From: Acanthaster planci
Taxonomy: Eukaryota; Echinodermata; Asteroidea; Valvatida; Acanthasteridae
Assembly (NCBI RefSeq): GCF_001949145.1
Contig: NW_019091415.1
Span: 130,787-194,786 of the forward strand
Length of the DNA: 64,000 nucleotides
Direction: 5' to 3'
Part shown: one piece after another, positions 11,501 to 23,500 of the stretch
Layout: every line of letters starts with the position of its first letter
Position numbering within the stretch: position 1 is the stretch's first letter
Translations under genes and position numbers: made by a program
Notes under the pieces: model-generated
The model's input: the letters and a program-made list of their open reading frames with translations, nothing else
Databases searched by the model: none
Told to the model about the DNA's origin: nothing

Positions 11501-14500
11501 CTACAAACTCAGACAAAGGGAACAGGGCCCTGTAACAAAAGATCGTGCTCCGAACAAAAGACCAGGCTGCTGAGAATTATCGAAACTTTTCACTCTCAAA
11601 AGTGGAGATAATCCAGCCTTCTTTTTAAACCGTATACCAGGGTTTGGGGCATTTAGAGCGAGCGGATTACCACCGGGGACAAAAGCGCTCCACCACCACT
11701 GCGACGAGCCACACAGCACCCCTGCACGCTAATCTGGCCCCTATTGAAAAGAGGTCAGCAGTGCACTGAGCCAGGTTCGTGAACAAAAGAAAGTTACATA
11801 ACACCACACTATCTGGGCTCTGTTTACAAGGCTGCAGGCCTGGCTGAAATACTCGGGCGTCAATGAAGGTCACTTGTCAACTTAGAGTAGTGCCTAAAGA
11901 TTACTTGGTGCGGCTATAAACGATCGTTAAATGAAATGATGAATTTTTGAAAGATTTTGAAAACGAAAAAATGATAGTCATGCTGGGCCCAGCATCATCA
12001 ACATTGAAAAATGCCCCAGCATGAAGTGGTTAAAAGACTTAACATAATCCCTCTTACCCTTATATCTGGAAGTGCAACCCACTCAACTTGAGGTGGTCCC
12101 AATGGTTCTTCATCAGCTGACACAACCTGGTAGTGAACTTGGTAGCCGCGAATTTCACCATGTTGTCGATCCAAAGCAGGTGGGCTCCATCGAACAGCAA
12201 TGGTGGTTGAATTCAGGGCTTCAGCTACAACCTTACGTGGTGGACCATCCGGTACTGCATAAATAGACAAATAGCGTGTCATCTAAAAGGAGTTACACAT
12301 ACATCGACTTGTACATTACATAAGAAACACAAGTCACTTTTTCATTGGTTTTCAGTATCAGTCTCCTTTCCTGTGGGACTTACTCTGGATTTTCCTTTTG
12401 GTTTTTAACTTCAATTCATGATGGGCAATATTCTCAACTTTTAAAAATTAATGTTAAAAACTGAACATTTTAGTCTTCTGTTTTCATACTACCCATAGCA
12501 GTCGATAAATATGATTATTTATCCTTATTTTATTTACTAAAAACTTGATCAACTGTAGTGTGCCCTCTTCTCCCACAATGCATAGAGGTGCGGCTGCCAT
12601 GTTCGCCACAAATGCGTCAAGATGTTTAAAAGTCCTTGCCAACGTGAAACGATGGGACCATACACCTTTAGAGTAATGACCTATTTCCAGTTTTCCCGGG
12701 AGGAACAAGGTCAACAGAGACTCATAATCAAGCTCAAACCACTGAACAAGTTTATCCATCCGTGGAAATTCTGCACGAAGATGCTCCAGACAGTAACCCA
12801 GTCTCTTCAAATCCCAGCTTGGGAATCATCAATAGACCTGAAAGATGCCTAACTTTACACTCTAATTCACCAATAAGACTGCAAGTTTCTCCACTTCATG
12901 TACAAAGAGAGCTTGTTCGAGTTCAAGGCCCTTTCGGCCTCTCCACATTGCCGAGGTTCTTCACCCGAGTAGTGAATATCATTGCCGCTCATCTCCGGAA
13001 AAGGGATGTCGTATTGTTCCAGTATCTAGGCAATTGGCTCATTGTCAGCAGAACACATAATGACAGAGCGGCTTCTACCAGCCTCACCTACGACCTCACA
13101 AATCGCTTGGGGTTCCTCATCAATCACCAGAAATCAAGGCCCACCCCTACACGACACCTAAAATACCTAGGGGCCGTCCTTGAACTCCGACAAGGCATAA
13201 TCACACTGACGAGCGATTGCATCGATAACCTTCTAGAATGAGTGAACGTCTTCTCCTCCAGACAGTCGGCCTCCGCCCAAGCTTGGCTATGCCTACTTGG
13301 GCTAGTGGCCAGCATGGTGGACCTGGTTCTCCTTTGCCGACTATAGACCTTTTTCTAGTGATGTCACAATCATGTTCGACCTATGATGTGTTGTGATGTA
13401 GTGTGGGCAGTTCTAGAATTCTCCAACCCCAACTACATGTAAGGACTGCGATTCTGAGTTAGAACTGGCTACAAAGATATTAAGAAAAACATACGGTTTA
13501 ATAGAACCCATTAAAGATCTGTCGCTGCCATGCAACATGCATATCACGCTGGTGCCACAGCACTCACCGATGGCACAACAGACTGGCTTTAACAGACTGG
13601 CTGGAATAAATCTACAACATGTACAACCATAATACAACTCAGTTCTACTTCCTCCTGCACTATTTTCCACTCTACGTACATATATAAAAGTACTTTAATC
13701 AAAACAACAACCGATTCGCTGTTGTAAGTACATGTAACTTGACCCATAATGCAAATGGAATTTTTGTCCATGCCATGGAACTTCATGTATGGCTGGATCA
13801 CATGTACTTATTGAACATGTGCCAAAGTATCGTAAATGGCCATGGACCATGCATAAACTGGTTATTCATCCACAGTGGGTGCATGAAAATCTCTGATACG
13901 ACCATTATCTTGAAAGCTATGCCGTTACACGGGTCCATGCATGGAACCGGCTCAAAAGTGAGAAGTTGAGAACCGAGACCCTCGCTGGTACACAAGTTCG
14001 GGCAACGGCTAGGCTATTTCTTCACCAAACGATTTTTCCTGGTGTCATACATGTACATGCGGAAAGTACAACACGTCACATGCAAGTACCAGGCTAACTT
14101 CACCAATGTTGAAGTCACACCCACATGTAAACAGTCTTTGAGCTTCATGGCCTCTGGCCGTCAAAGCTCCGCTGCATCATGCGTGCAATAACCAATGTGG
14201 TTTGATACCCAGACACAAAGGTATTTTACAGTTCATTTGTGTACACATTTTCCCTGCCCTGCTAAATGTACAGCATGCTGTACACGTACACGCGGGAGTG
14301 GCGGTGACTCGGATGACTGGAACTCAGATTTGATGTTTGAAGTCGGCTCTTGAATGTGGTACCGCCAAGGGTGGGTACCTGGTTCTTCACAAAAGCAGAG
14401 CCGCCAATTCTGATTTTTTTTTGGAACTGCAGTTCCACTCGGAACCGGAAGCACCACAGAAGCCTATTGTGATGGTAATGGTGCAAAGTGTTGTGATGGT

Positions 14501-17500
14501 AATCTACCTATTCAAGATAAATTAGTCAAGCATGCAGCGCTTGCAAGTGGTTGAGGCTACCCATAGGAATATATGTGATCACCCTGGCCAAGGCAGTCCA
14601 AACGTGGTGGTGGTGTGTACATTTAGTCACGTGGGTGACAAAGGTCTATACATGAGACCACTACAACTACATCTGCTAGTGCTCTTCAGGCAGAAGAAGG
14701 TCCGAATTGATCTACCTGTTCCCATTATGGACCTCATCCATCCCCACCTCCAGAAGTGGCTGACAAGAAGACCCCTCTCTTGAGGAGTAAACCTGGAGAT
14801 AACAATAACCACGGATGCATACCACCTCGGATAGGGAGCCTCCCTACCCCCACTCCAGGCAGGAGCTTGGGAGCCCCAATTCCAAGGGAGCTAAATGTAT
14901 ATCAACATGCTAGAACTCCAAGTGCCATTCAATGCACTACAATACTTTTGCGCGAGCATCAAGGGCAAAGGCATCTTCATACACTCGGACAACTCTACAG
15001 TGGTGGCCAATATTAACAGCATGGGAGGCACTCATTCTCCTTAACTCTTGACCTGGCACAAGACCAGGGGATTGAACTCCAAGTGACCCACATCCCAGGA
15101 GTCAACAACTCAATCATAGATGCCCTCTACCGGTGTTCTGCACAGATGTCGTCACCCACAGGCCTGGGCAACAAGTGCTCTCCATATCAACTGGGGTGGG
15201 GTGCTGGCCCACGCCTTTCCACCAATACTCCTAATCCTAGCAGTGCTCTCCAAAATCGAACGGGAGCATTGCCCCTTCTGGCATGCCAACCCTGGTCATT
15301 CACACACCACTCGTCCTGCCGTCCTGCCCTCCAGCCAGACCTTCTCCATCAGACGAAGTCGGGCATACTCTACCCTCAGCCCTTATCCCTACACCTGACT
15401 TGCTGGCCATTGTTAAACAATCAGTCCAATCAGCGGGACTTTCTGAAGAAGCTGCTGAGATGTCAGCAAGGGATAAACGCCAATCCGCACGCAGCGTCTA
15501 CAGCAGCATAATGTTATACTTCACTTGCAGAGCAGAGTCTTAGTCCGACTGGAGTTCCAGTGACCACTTTGGCTGATTTCTTAATGTACCCATTCAAATC
15601 CGGCCTAAGGATAGCGACCATCTACTGGTCTGCCATCACAGCTATACATACATGTAGTGGCTTCCCTGATGGCTCGACTCTTTCAGATGGCACAATTAAA
15701 CACCTTCTTCAGGGGTTGCTTGTAGAGTGCCCCCTACAAAACAACTGATTCCTTCCTGGGACTCATCAGATGTCCTCCGGCTCCTTGCCAGCCTTTCATT
15801 TGAGCCCCTCAGCAAGGCCTGGTTACCACACAGTACAGTGAAATTAGCCTTACTACTGGCAGTTACCACTTTACAACGAGGCAGAGAACCGAAATTACTA
15901 TCCATTGCCGATGGCCACATCAGATGGGAACCACATGGCATAAGCCTCGTTCCAGCCTTGGGTTTTCGCATCGAGCTGCAACCCGGACACTATAGTCAGA
16001 TGGGTGTTCTCAGCCATCAAATTTGCCAACCTTGACTAGCCAGACACTTTGGACAATCAGACTCAACTTTATCAGGGCCCATGACATCAGAGCAGTATCT
16101 ACTTCCACAGCCTGTTTCCACGGTGGTTTGACGGAGGAGATATGTGAGGCAGCATGCTGGAAGATTCCACTGACATTTACCTCATGCTGCCTCACCACTG
16201 TCCTGCAAACAGACTGCTGACATGGCTGGGAGATCCTGGCGTCAGCCACGATGACTCCAAGGGGCTCCTAATTGGAATGGACCAACACTGAACTACCTTA
16301 CAGCTCCTTTGTCTGGTCAGTCTGCCTTATAGCTCTTTTGCTTTGTACATCATATATCTACTTCTAACCACACATTTCTCTTCCTCACGTACAGTAGTGT
16401 GTCCTTGCCTTACCCAACTCTGGGGAACGGTGCTACTCTGCATATAATAGCGACTGTTTGGGGTAATATTAAAGCAGTGGACTTTTTCCCCACTGATGTG
16501 TGGGAGGGTCTGCAAGTGAATACTTATCCCACACAGTCAGTTCCCAACCGTCCTCCCCACTTTGGGCTCAGATGGTATCATACCGGTATCATTCCGAATA
16601 AGGACGAACATGGTAGCCGCACCACTATGCTTTGTGGAAGTAGAGGGTGTACGACAATTTATCAAGTTTTTAGCAAATAAAATAAGGCGCAAAGGAATTT
16701 GCATATTTAGCAACTGTTTTGGGTAGGTATTCACTTCCAGACCCTCCTACGTCTGTGAGGGAGAAATTACCCTCAAGAAAGCCATGCTACATGGAAACTC
16801 AGCAGTGGTAAAACCATCTGCCTTTCAGCGTAGATGCTGTGTGCCCTTTGTCACATCTAGCCCCAATCCAAATGACTTTCACAAATCACAGAATCCAGTG
16901 CTGAAATGCATGGAAGTTCAAAGCGCCAGCATTTTTAAACAATGCACAGAAGTTGAAAACCACACTACAGTCAGAAGTGTGAAGATTTTATGCCTTTCTC
17001 TTTTACAAGCACATGGAAATGCATGGAAAAGCTTCATAATTGTCAAGGAAGTCAAAAAAAGCAAGTACATAAATGAGTGTTGATTTGATACCTAAGAACA
17101 TTTCGGTGAAGTTTGTTCAATCAAGGATTTTTTTTTCCAGATCAAAAGTGATGTCAGACCGAAACAGAACAAAAACCATACCCGGATGCTAGCCAAATTG
17201 GCAAACAACTGTTCGAGGGTTTCCTTCTCTACAGTGGAACTGCCAAGGGTGAAGTTGGCCATTTTGAGGTGAACAGATCAAATTTGGCATTTGTGGCAAT
17301 AATAAACAAAAATGATGGGATGCTTTAACCCACATTTTAATTTCGGTTCGCAAACAGGATTTGCCTTTTCATCCACTGTGATCTTTACCCTAGACTTTTC
17401 AGACTTAAATGTAACATACTTATTGCAATTAGCAAACACAATGCACACGCCAATTTTGAAATCCTAAGTTTTCTCAAGTTATCATGCTCACAGGATTTCT

Positions 17501-20500
17501 ATTGGCCCAAAATGTAAATAGACTTCTCAGGATTACTAAGAACAATCATAAACGACATGCTAAATTTTACAGACAATATACTCAAGTTACTGCACCAACG
17601 AGATAATTTTCTATTAATTTGGCTGTTGTGACATTGACATCTGACTTTTCTGCCCCAAATGCAGACTTGTTAGCATTACCCAAAACAATCCACAAATCAA
17701 ATCTGAAGTTGATATGTAAAATTGTTTGAAATTTATCAAAGTTTGGACACACAGACACAACCAGCAATAAAATGAACGACTAGGAGGAAAACAGTAAAAC
17801 CATCTTTGACTTCCTTGTGGAACATAATTACCAATAAACGTGATGTCGTGTGACACATTATGTCATTATATTCATCATTAAAAATTGGAACTACATGTAC
17901 AATACATCCTTTCTTATCCAAATACTCTCAAATCTGATCATATGCTTGGATCTGTCAATATTTGCCAATACATGTACATGCAAGTTTTAAGGTCATGACG
18001 ATATCATTACATCATCCTGAGGCAATAATACGTACAGTTGTACCTACCCATGCACAAACTATATGTGTAATTTCAAAGAAACTGGCCGGTGAAAAATGCA
18101 CCATCACTTTCAGCTAATAATATATATCACTGCCTAAGCATCGTCGACATGTCGATATTACCGATATGGGTTTGATATCGATATCACCGATGTTAGTTAT
18201 TTGCTGGAATTTGTTGTTGTGTTTGACTTTGACACCTGATGACGTCATGATGATTTTGCTTTTTGGACACTCCCAGCAACAGAAATTGGCCTACCTACAC
18301 GCAAGCTACAACTGAGTCTACAATAGAAATCAGGCTAGCTTCAAAGCCAGGATTAGTTCTGGTAAGGGTTGGTTTATGCACAAAGCATGCTAAGTGCATA
18401 CAGGCACACAAGTCTTAGTGTGGAAAGTGGAAGCACACTTGGCAGTGATGACTTGCAACCCTAATCTCACATTCCTTTGCACACTTCTAGAAGCATTTTT
18501 GTGGAGTTCTTTTTGCTTTTTCATAACTAACACTTTGAGATAAGCAGATGTTATAGTGTGGGTATTTGGGTTACGAAGGTATTTCTGTAAGTAAAAGCTT
18601 ATTCTTTTGGTGGGAATGAAATATGGCTTCCAGATAAATGGACTTTCGACTTCAACTTATTACAGATTTTACTGTAATTTATAATGTACAGTACTGCAAA
18701 CAGTTTATGTCCAACAATATACGAACGCTCCTATCTATCATTTTTGTGTACCATTTCCATTGAGGCAATAAAAGCCATAAAGCAGGATTAGAAACCCACT
18801 AACACCTTGCGGTCAGGTGTGAAGTCAAGCAGTTTGGTACTACCATGGAACCTGTTGTGTGGCTGACTTTACAAAGACAAGCTGCTCTATAGCACTTGCG
18901 GGAATCTAATGGCAACTGTAGCTGCTGATTTCGGTTTGGTTCAAGTTTAGACATGTACACAGTCACGTACATGCACGTATGTATGCACATACATGCTCCC
19001 AGGTGCATGTACACGTAAAATGGTCAATGCACATTGAGACGTCGGAGAGCTCCTTACAAACATATGCAAAATACATTATACATGTACAAGCAATGAATCT
19101 CCTCCATCCCCCATCCACGAGCAACTTCGATTTCAGTACTTTTTATATCCCCAATGAGTATGTTTGAGTTTGAATTCCATGGAACCTTACTGTCGTAGTA
19201 GTGACATTTGCCAACCGTGTTTCGCTGACTGGAATTGCGCATTTTTGTGTGGACCACATCTGACCCAACAAAACAATAGTAAGATATACATGTATATGAA
19301 AACAGGAAAAAAGCATGCTATAATGGGAGTTACTTACATGTACCTTACAGGAAACAAGATCAAATTCGATTTCAAACGAATTGTTTGGGTTATTTTCAAC
19401 GAAACATACTCAGCGACCAAAATAACATTATAGCATTTTATACATGTACATTTGAAGAACCTTAAACAGATCAAGTACCGGTAAGCAATTCTCAGGACAT
19501 TGCCCAGGAGGCCAAACGGGCAGTTTTTTCATAAGTCTTTTTTTTAAAGGGATTCCGGCCTTTTGTTATTGAGAACTGCAAAACATTCCGAGGTCTGGTG
19601 AAATTCTGTTATAAAGTATATGTGCTATGATTTTGACCACAGGAAAAGCAAGTTACACTATTTGACCGCTATACCCACCACATCTCGCCGCGCATGTGCT
19701 TGAGCATTACTCCGCCCAGTAAAATTGTGCCTGCAGTCGAGCACAGGTCCGATTACGATCAGCATCCTATCAAAATTCATTCTGCACTGCTATTTAAGAC
19801 GTTATAGACCGAATAATGTTGTATGAATAATGTTATATGAATAATATGCACAATTGAATGTAGTAAGAATTTAGCACTGTTATGCAGCAGCAATGCGTGA
19901 CCTTGCATATTTTTGGCTTGTTTTCAGTAAATTCTCACCATGAGCATTTCACAACTATCACATGTTGCGTATTGTACGTACAAATGCTGGGCTCTGCGGG
20001 CGCAGGTTGCAGTATACCTTGCTTTCCATTTTCATTGTGTTTGGTTTTTTTTTAATCAAGTTTTCTTGTGTTCTTTTGGTTTGATAACAATGTCATGCCA
20101 TTTTGAGTCAAACATCTGAACCAATCACTTCAGTTTGGTTCGGTTTGAAAGTGCCACATTCAATGATTTTTGGTTCCGTTGGGTGGTTCAGCTGAAGCAC
20201 TACATGTACATGTATGGTACAGGTCAGAATTTTAGCAGACATGCAAACACGCTTAGCGTGTCGATGTGAATCAAAAGGAGTTAACTGCAAATGTGAAACA
20301 CACTAACCCCTGCATAATAGAGAACACCAACACCGCAACCCGATCTGCCAAGTAAAAACATGCCCACGCTACATGCAAACCCCAGAACAGCCACACCTTT
20401 GTTGACCTGACAAGTCATTTTCCTAGTTTCACACAACGCAGGCCGCAACGAATCGCCTATCTGATAGCCCAAGCCAATCAAATTTTCATTTGGGCAATTA

Positions 20501-23500
20501 ATATTCTAACTAGGTGTGCCCGTTCAGGCAAGTCTAGAAAAGCTGATGTCTTTTCTGTCTTCACAAAATATCTTTTAATAACTTTTTCTCAAGTTAAAAT
20601 GCTTGTTCTTGTATGTTTTTGTACATAAATTTGCAATTTTTGGAAAGAAATGTGTGTTATTTTCATGAGTTGTTATTCACGTTTCGCTGTCGCAGTGGTT
20701 AAAACACCTGCCCGCTGCTCAATGCATTAAACGAAGCTGCTCTGGTTAGCAGCTTCGTTTAATGCATTGAGCTTCGGGCAGGTGTTTTAACCACTGCGAC
20801 AGCGTAACATGAATGCGCCATGCCCATGCAAAGAAATGTACCAACCAGAACTGGTCTATACATGTACTGTATGTTACAGTCGATCACTCTACATTGGCCA
20901 TACATGTACATGCTCACAACCCTAAAGCCACAGGTAAAAAAAAATCGAGGTTGCAAAAGGTTTTCTGTAAGTTCCTTCACAGAACTTGGTTTCTTATTTA
21001 TGTGTGTATTTTCTGTGTTCATAGGTTTAATTTGAGTTTGTTTTGCTCGTACTTGAAGCGAGCGTCTTTCAACGAATTTCCTGCCGCCGCAAAAGGAGTT
21101 TTGACCACTGGTCTGGATACCTCAAGCACGCTTACCACGCGATACATTGCTGGCCATTTTACCGTCATGATTGCCTGATCGAGTCACACTGTGTGAATTG
21201 CCCATAATTCTTGTGAATTGTCACCTAGAGAAATATTTACATTAAGACAGGTGTTTATCACTTTTTGAGATAATTCTGGAAGCTGTCTTCCCCATTCATG
21301 CCATTCAATCAGGACAAAAAAAATTCCTCTTCCCCCAAAAAATTTCCATCCTACCGACCCTACTTTTTTTTTTTTTGGCGGCAGCTGTATACAACGAACA
21401 AAGTAGCGCCCATGTGAACTTCATAAATATGCATATCGTGTGACGTGTAAGGGCTGTAGCTTTGCATTTGTTGGTGCTGTATCAAAATGAGTATGCAATA
21501 CACTTGTTTCAATTTATGATTGGTGGTTGGGATGAAAGCGCTGAGGCGGTTGTAGTTGTGGCATGGCAGCAAATGAAAAAGTCAAGTTAAAGTTATGCAA
21601 GTTCAGTGGTTTTTTTTTCATTTACTGGAGTTCTGATAAATGAACTAAATTTCCATAAAATAAATACTTCATTGTAAAATCAGTTTGTTAACGTCAGGAG
21701 CCCAAAATGCAGTGATCCACAAACATTTGTGTTTAATGTCTGCTACAGCTGACCTGTTCCGCAATTTAGCCAGTTACATAATTCAGGAAAAAAAAATCAG
21801 GCTTCATTTTCAGAAAGGCAAAATTGCTGGGGACTTGATTCATACTTCTCTGATATTGTTTACTTGAAAATCTTGCAGAAAAACTATTTGCTTACAACCC
21901 CAAAATTAAGAAGATCAGTGACGATCATTTTTCACCAACCACTGTTTACAACAGCAAGGTATGCGCATTCTGTGCGATGTTATGCTTGTCATGCTTTCAT
22001 TGATCATCGCGATGATTTTTTTCAACGAAAATCCGTTCTGCTATTGGAAATTATCAGCTGTCCGAAGGTGAAAATAGGAGTTTTCTACATTTTTAAATGA
22101 TACATAAGTGAATGCAAGATTTTTTGCCAGTTCAACAAACAAGTTTTAGATTATGTTACAGTGCATGCTTTCAGCATGTGTGACATAGTGCATGTTGTCC
22201 TGTGTTGGAAAAAGAAGATCTATCGTACATGTGACAGTTTCCCCAACAATTGTCTGCAAACTACCTACCACTAAGAGAGATTGCTGGCATTCGTCTTTTA
22301 AATGATTGTTTGTGGGTGGATGATTTCCGGATATTTCTTTACATGGAAACTTTTCCAGGAAAGTATTAAAGTTTTCAAAGCGGAAGGGACCTTGGACTGT
22401 TTCTGTAACAGGTCAATCAACTGTGCATTCTGTACAGATCATCAGTATTGTCACGCCTGGCAAAGTGCATTCTGTACAGGTCATGGCAAAGACCAGGAGA
22501 AAAGGGACAGCTGCCAAGTAAGATTGACGATCCATCACCCAACTGCAAGAGCATTTTCCATTGTGATAAAAGGACATTTAATTCAGCTGCTGGAGATGTC
22601 TTTGTAATAGGTTCCGAAAATGCTAGCAAGGATTTTATGACCTTCCTTAACCTCAGAGTGTTTACTATGTGGATTAGCAGAATAGTTGGTGCACTGCAAA
22701 TGTAATGATAATATCAGGGTAATAAGCCCGTATCCATTGGATGCCGTTTATCACAGGATGTTTACTGTTTGTGGTACTGTACAGTATATCAAGCGAACAA
22801 CACCAGCATGCATGTACACATGAACAACAAATGCAAAGAACAAACAACTCGCACATCACACTTGTGTTCATGCAGTCTTGAGGTCAAGTTACTTTAACTA
22901 CTGTTGGTACTTATCACAAAGTTGCCCTGTAGTGATGAAAATATACATTTTATTCACGAAACACATTTCATCATACATGTGAATGCAAAGATTCAAGCAA
23001 AGTCGGTCAGCAGTTGTTAAACTGATTGCTGTCCACACGCAAACCTAAACAGCAACATAAATCTAGTAAATTTGTAATTAGGTGCAAAAAATTCTATAAA
23101 TATAGATGAACCTATGCCTTGCAAAAGTGAGACAATGAGAAAATTAATAAAAGGAATAATGTGTTGCACATGCAGAAATTATGAACAGGTGAAACTGTAA
23201 AACGGAATGATCCATGTTAGAGAGTTGTAACAAGTATCTAGCAGGGGAGACGAAACAGTGGTGATCACAATGCTACTCTGGTGACATGGCTGATATGCAC
23301 TTCATGTAACTGCTGAACAAATTATGCATGGTAGGCAAGCAGATTTGCATTATTCTCTAGTTAAGTCAGAATTAAATAGTACATACCATCTTCATCTGTT
23401 TCAGCATTTATGGGCCGGGACGCAGGTCCATCCCCCATCTTTGTAGATGCTAGCACAGTTATCTGATATACTGTCCACTTGTCAAGGTTAACCAAGTCAC

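Larger units (their letters stand above)
6946..12057 (-). other. Lar: Lar intron, inside FN3-5 (meC position)
   Basis: A 5.1-kb phase-0 intron. It contains a pogo-like element (7051-7858), a hAT-like fragment (8033-8155), a diverged repeat array (9640-11420) and a TTAA MITE (11432-12033). 8160-9600 is unassigned; 9180-9450 repeats the word GAACGTCAT in both orientations. Confidence 0.6.
12489..16726 (+). mobile_element. Degenerate DIRS-like tyrosine-recombinase retrotransposon
   Basis: A DIRS-type retrotransposon on the plus strand, the antisense strand of Lar. It has inverted terminal repeats (12489-12608 and 16603-16726), remnants of reverse transcriptase, RNase H and tyrosine recombinase in the DIRS order, and a short internal copy of the terminal sequence near 16440-16475, as DIRS internal complementary regions have. 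The gag-like ORF is absent: the left repeat runs almost straight into RT. Frames are broken by stops and shifts, catalytic residues are lost in both RT and recombinase, and a 1.3-kb element splits the RT/RNase H region. No target duplication is expected for this class, and none is seen. Confidence 0.85.
12255..23386 (-). other. Lar: Lar intron, FN3-4 to FN3-5
   Basis: 11.1 kb. It contains the DIRS element (12489-16726) with its nested insertion, a pogo-like repeat (18290-18685) and a strong fold-back (20675-20814). In 16770-18280, 18690-20670 and 20820-23386 I see nothing identifiable. Confidence 0.6.
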
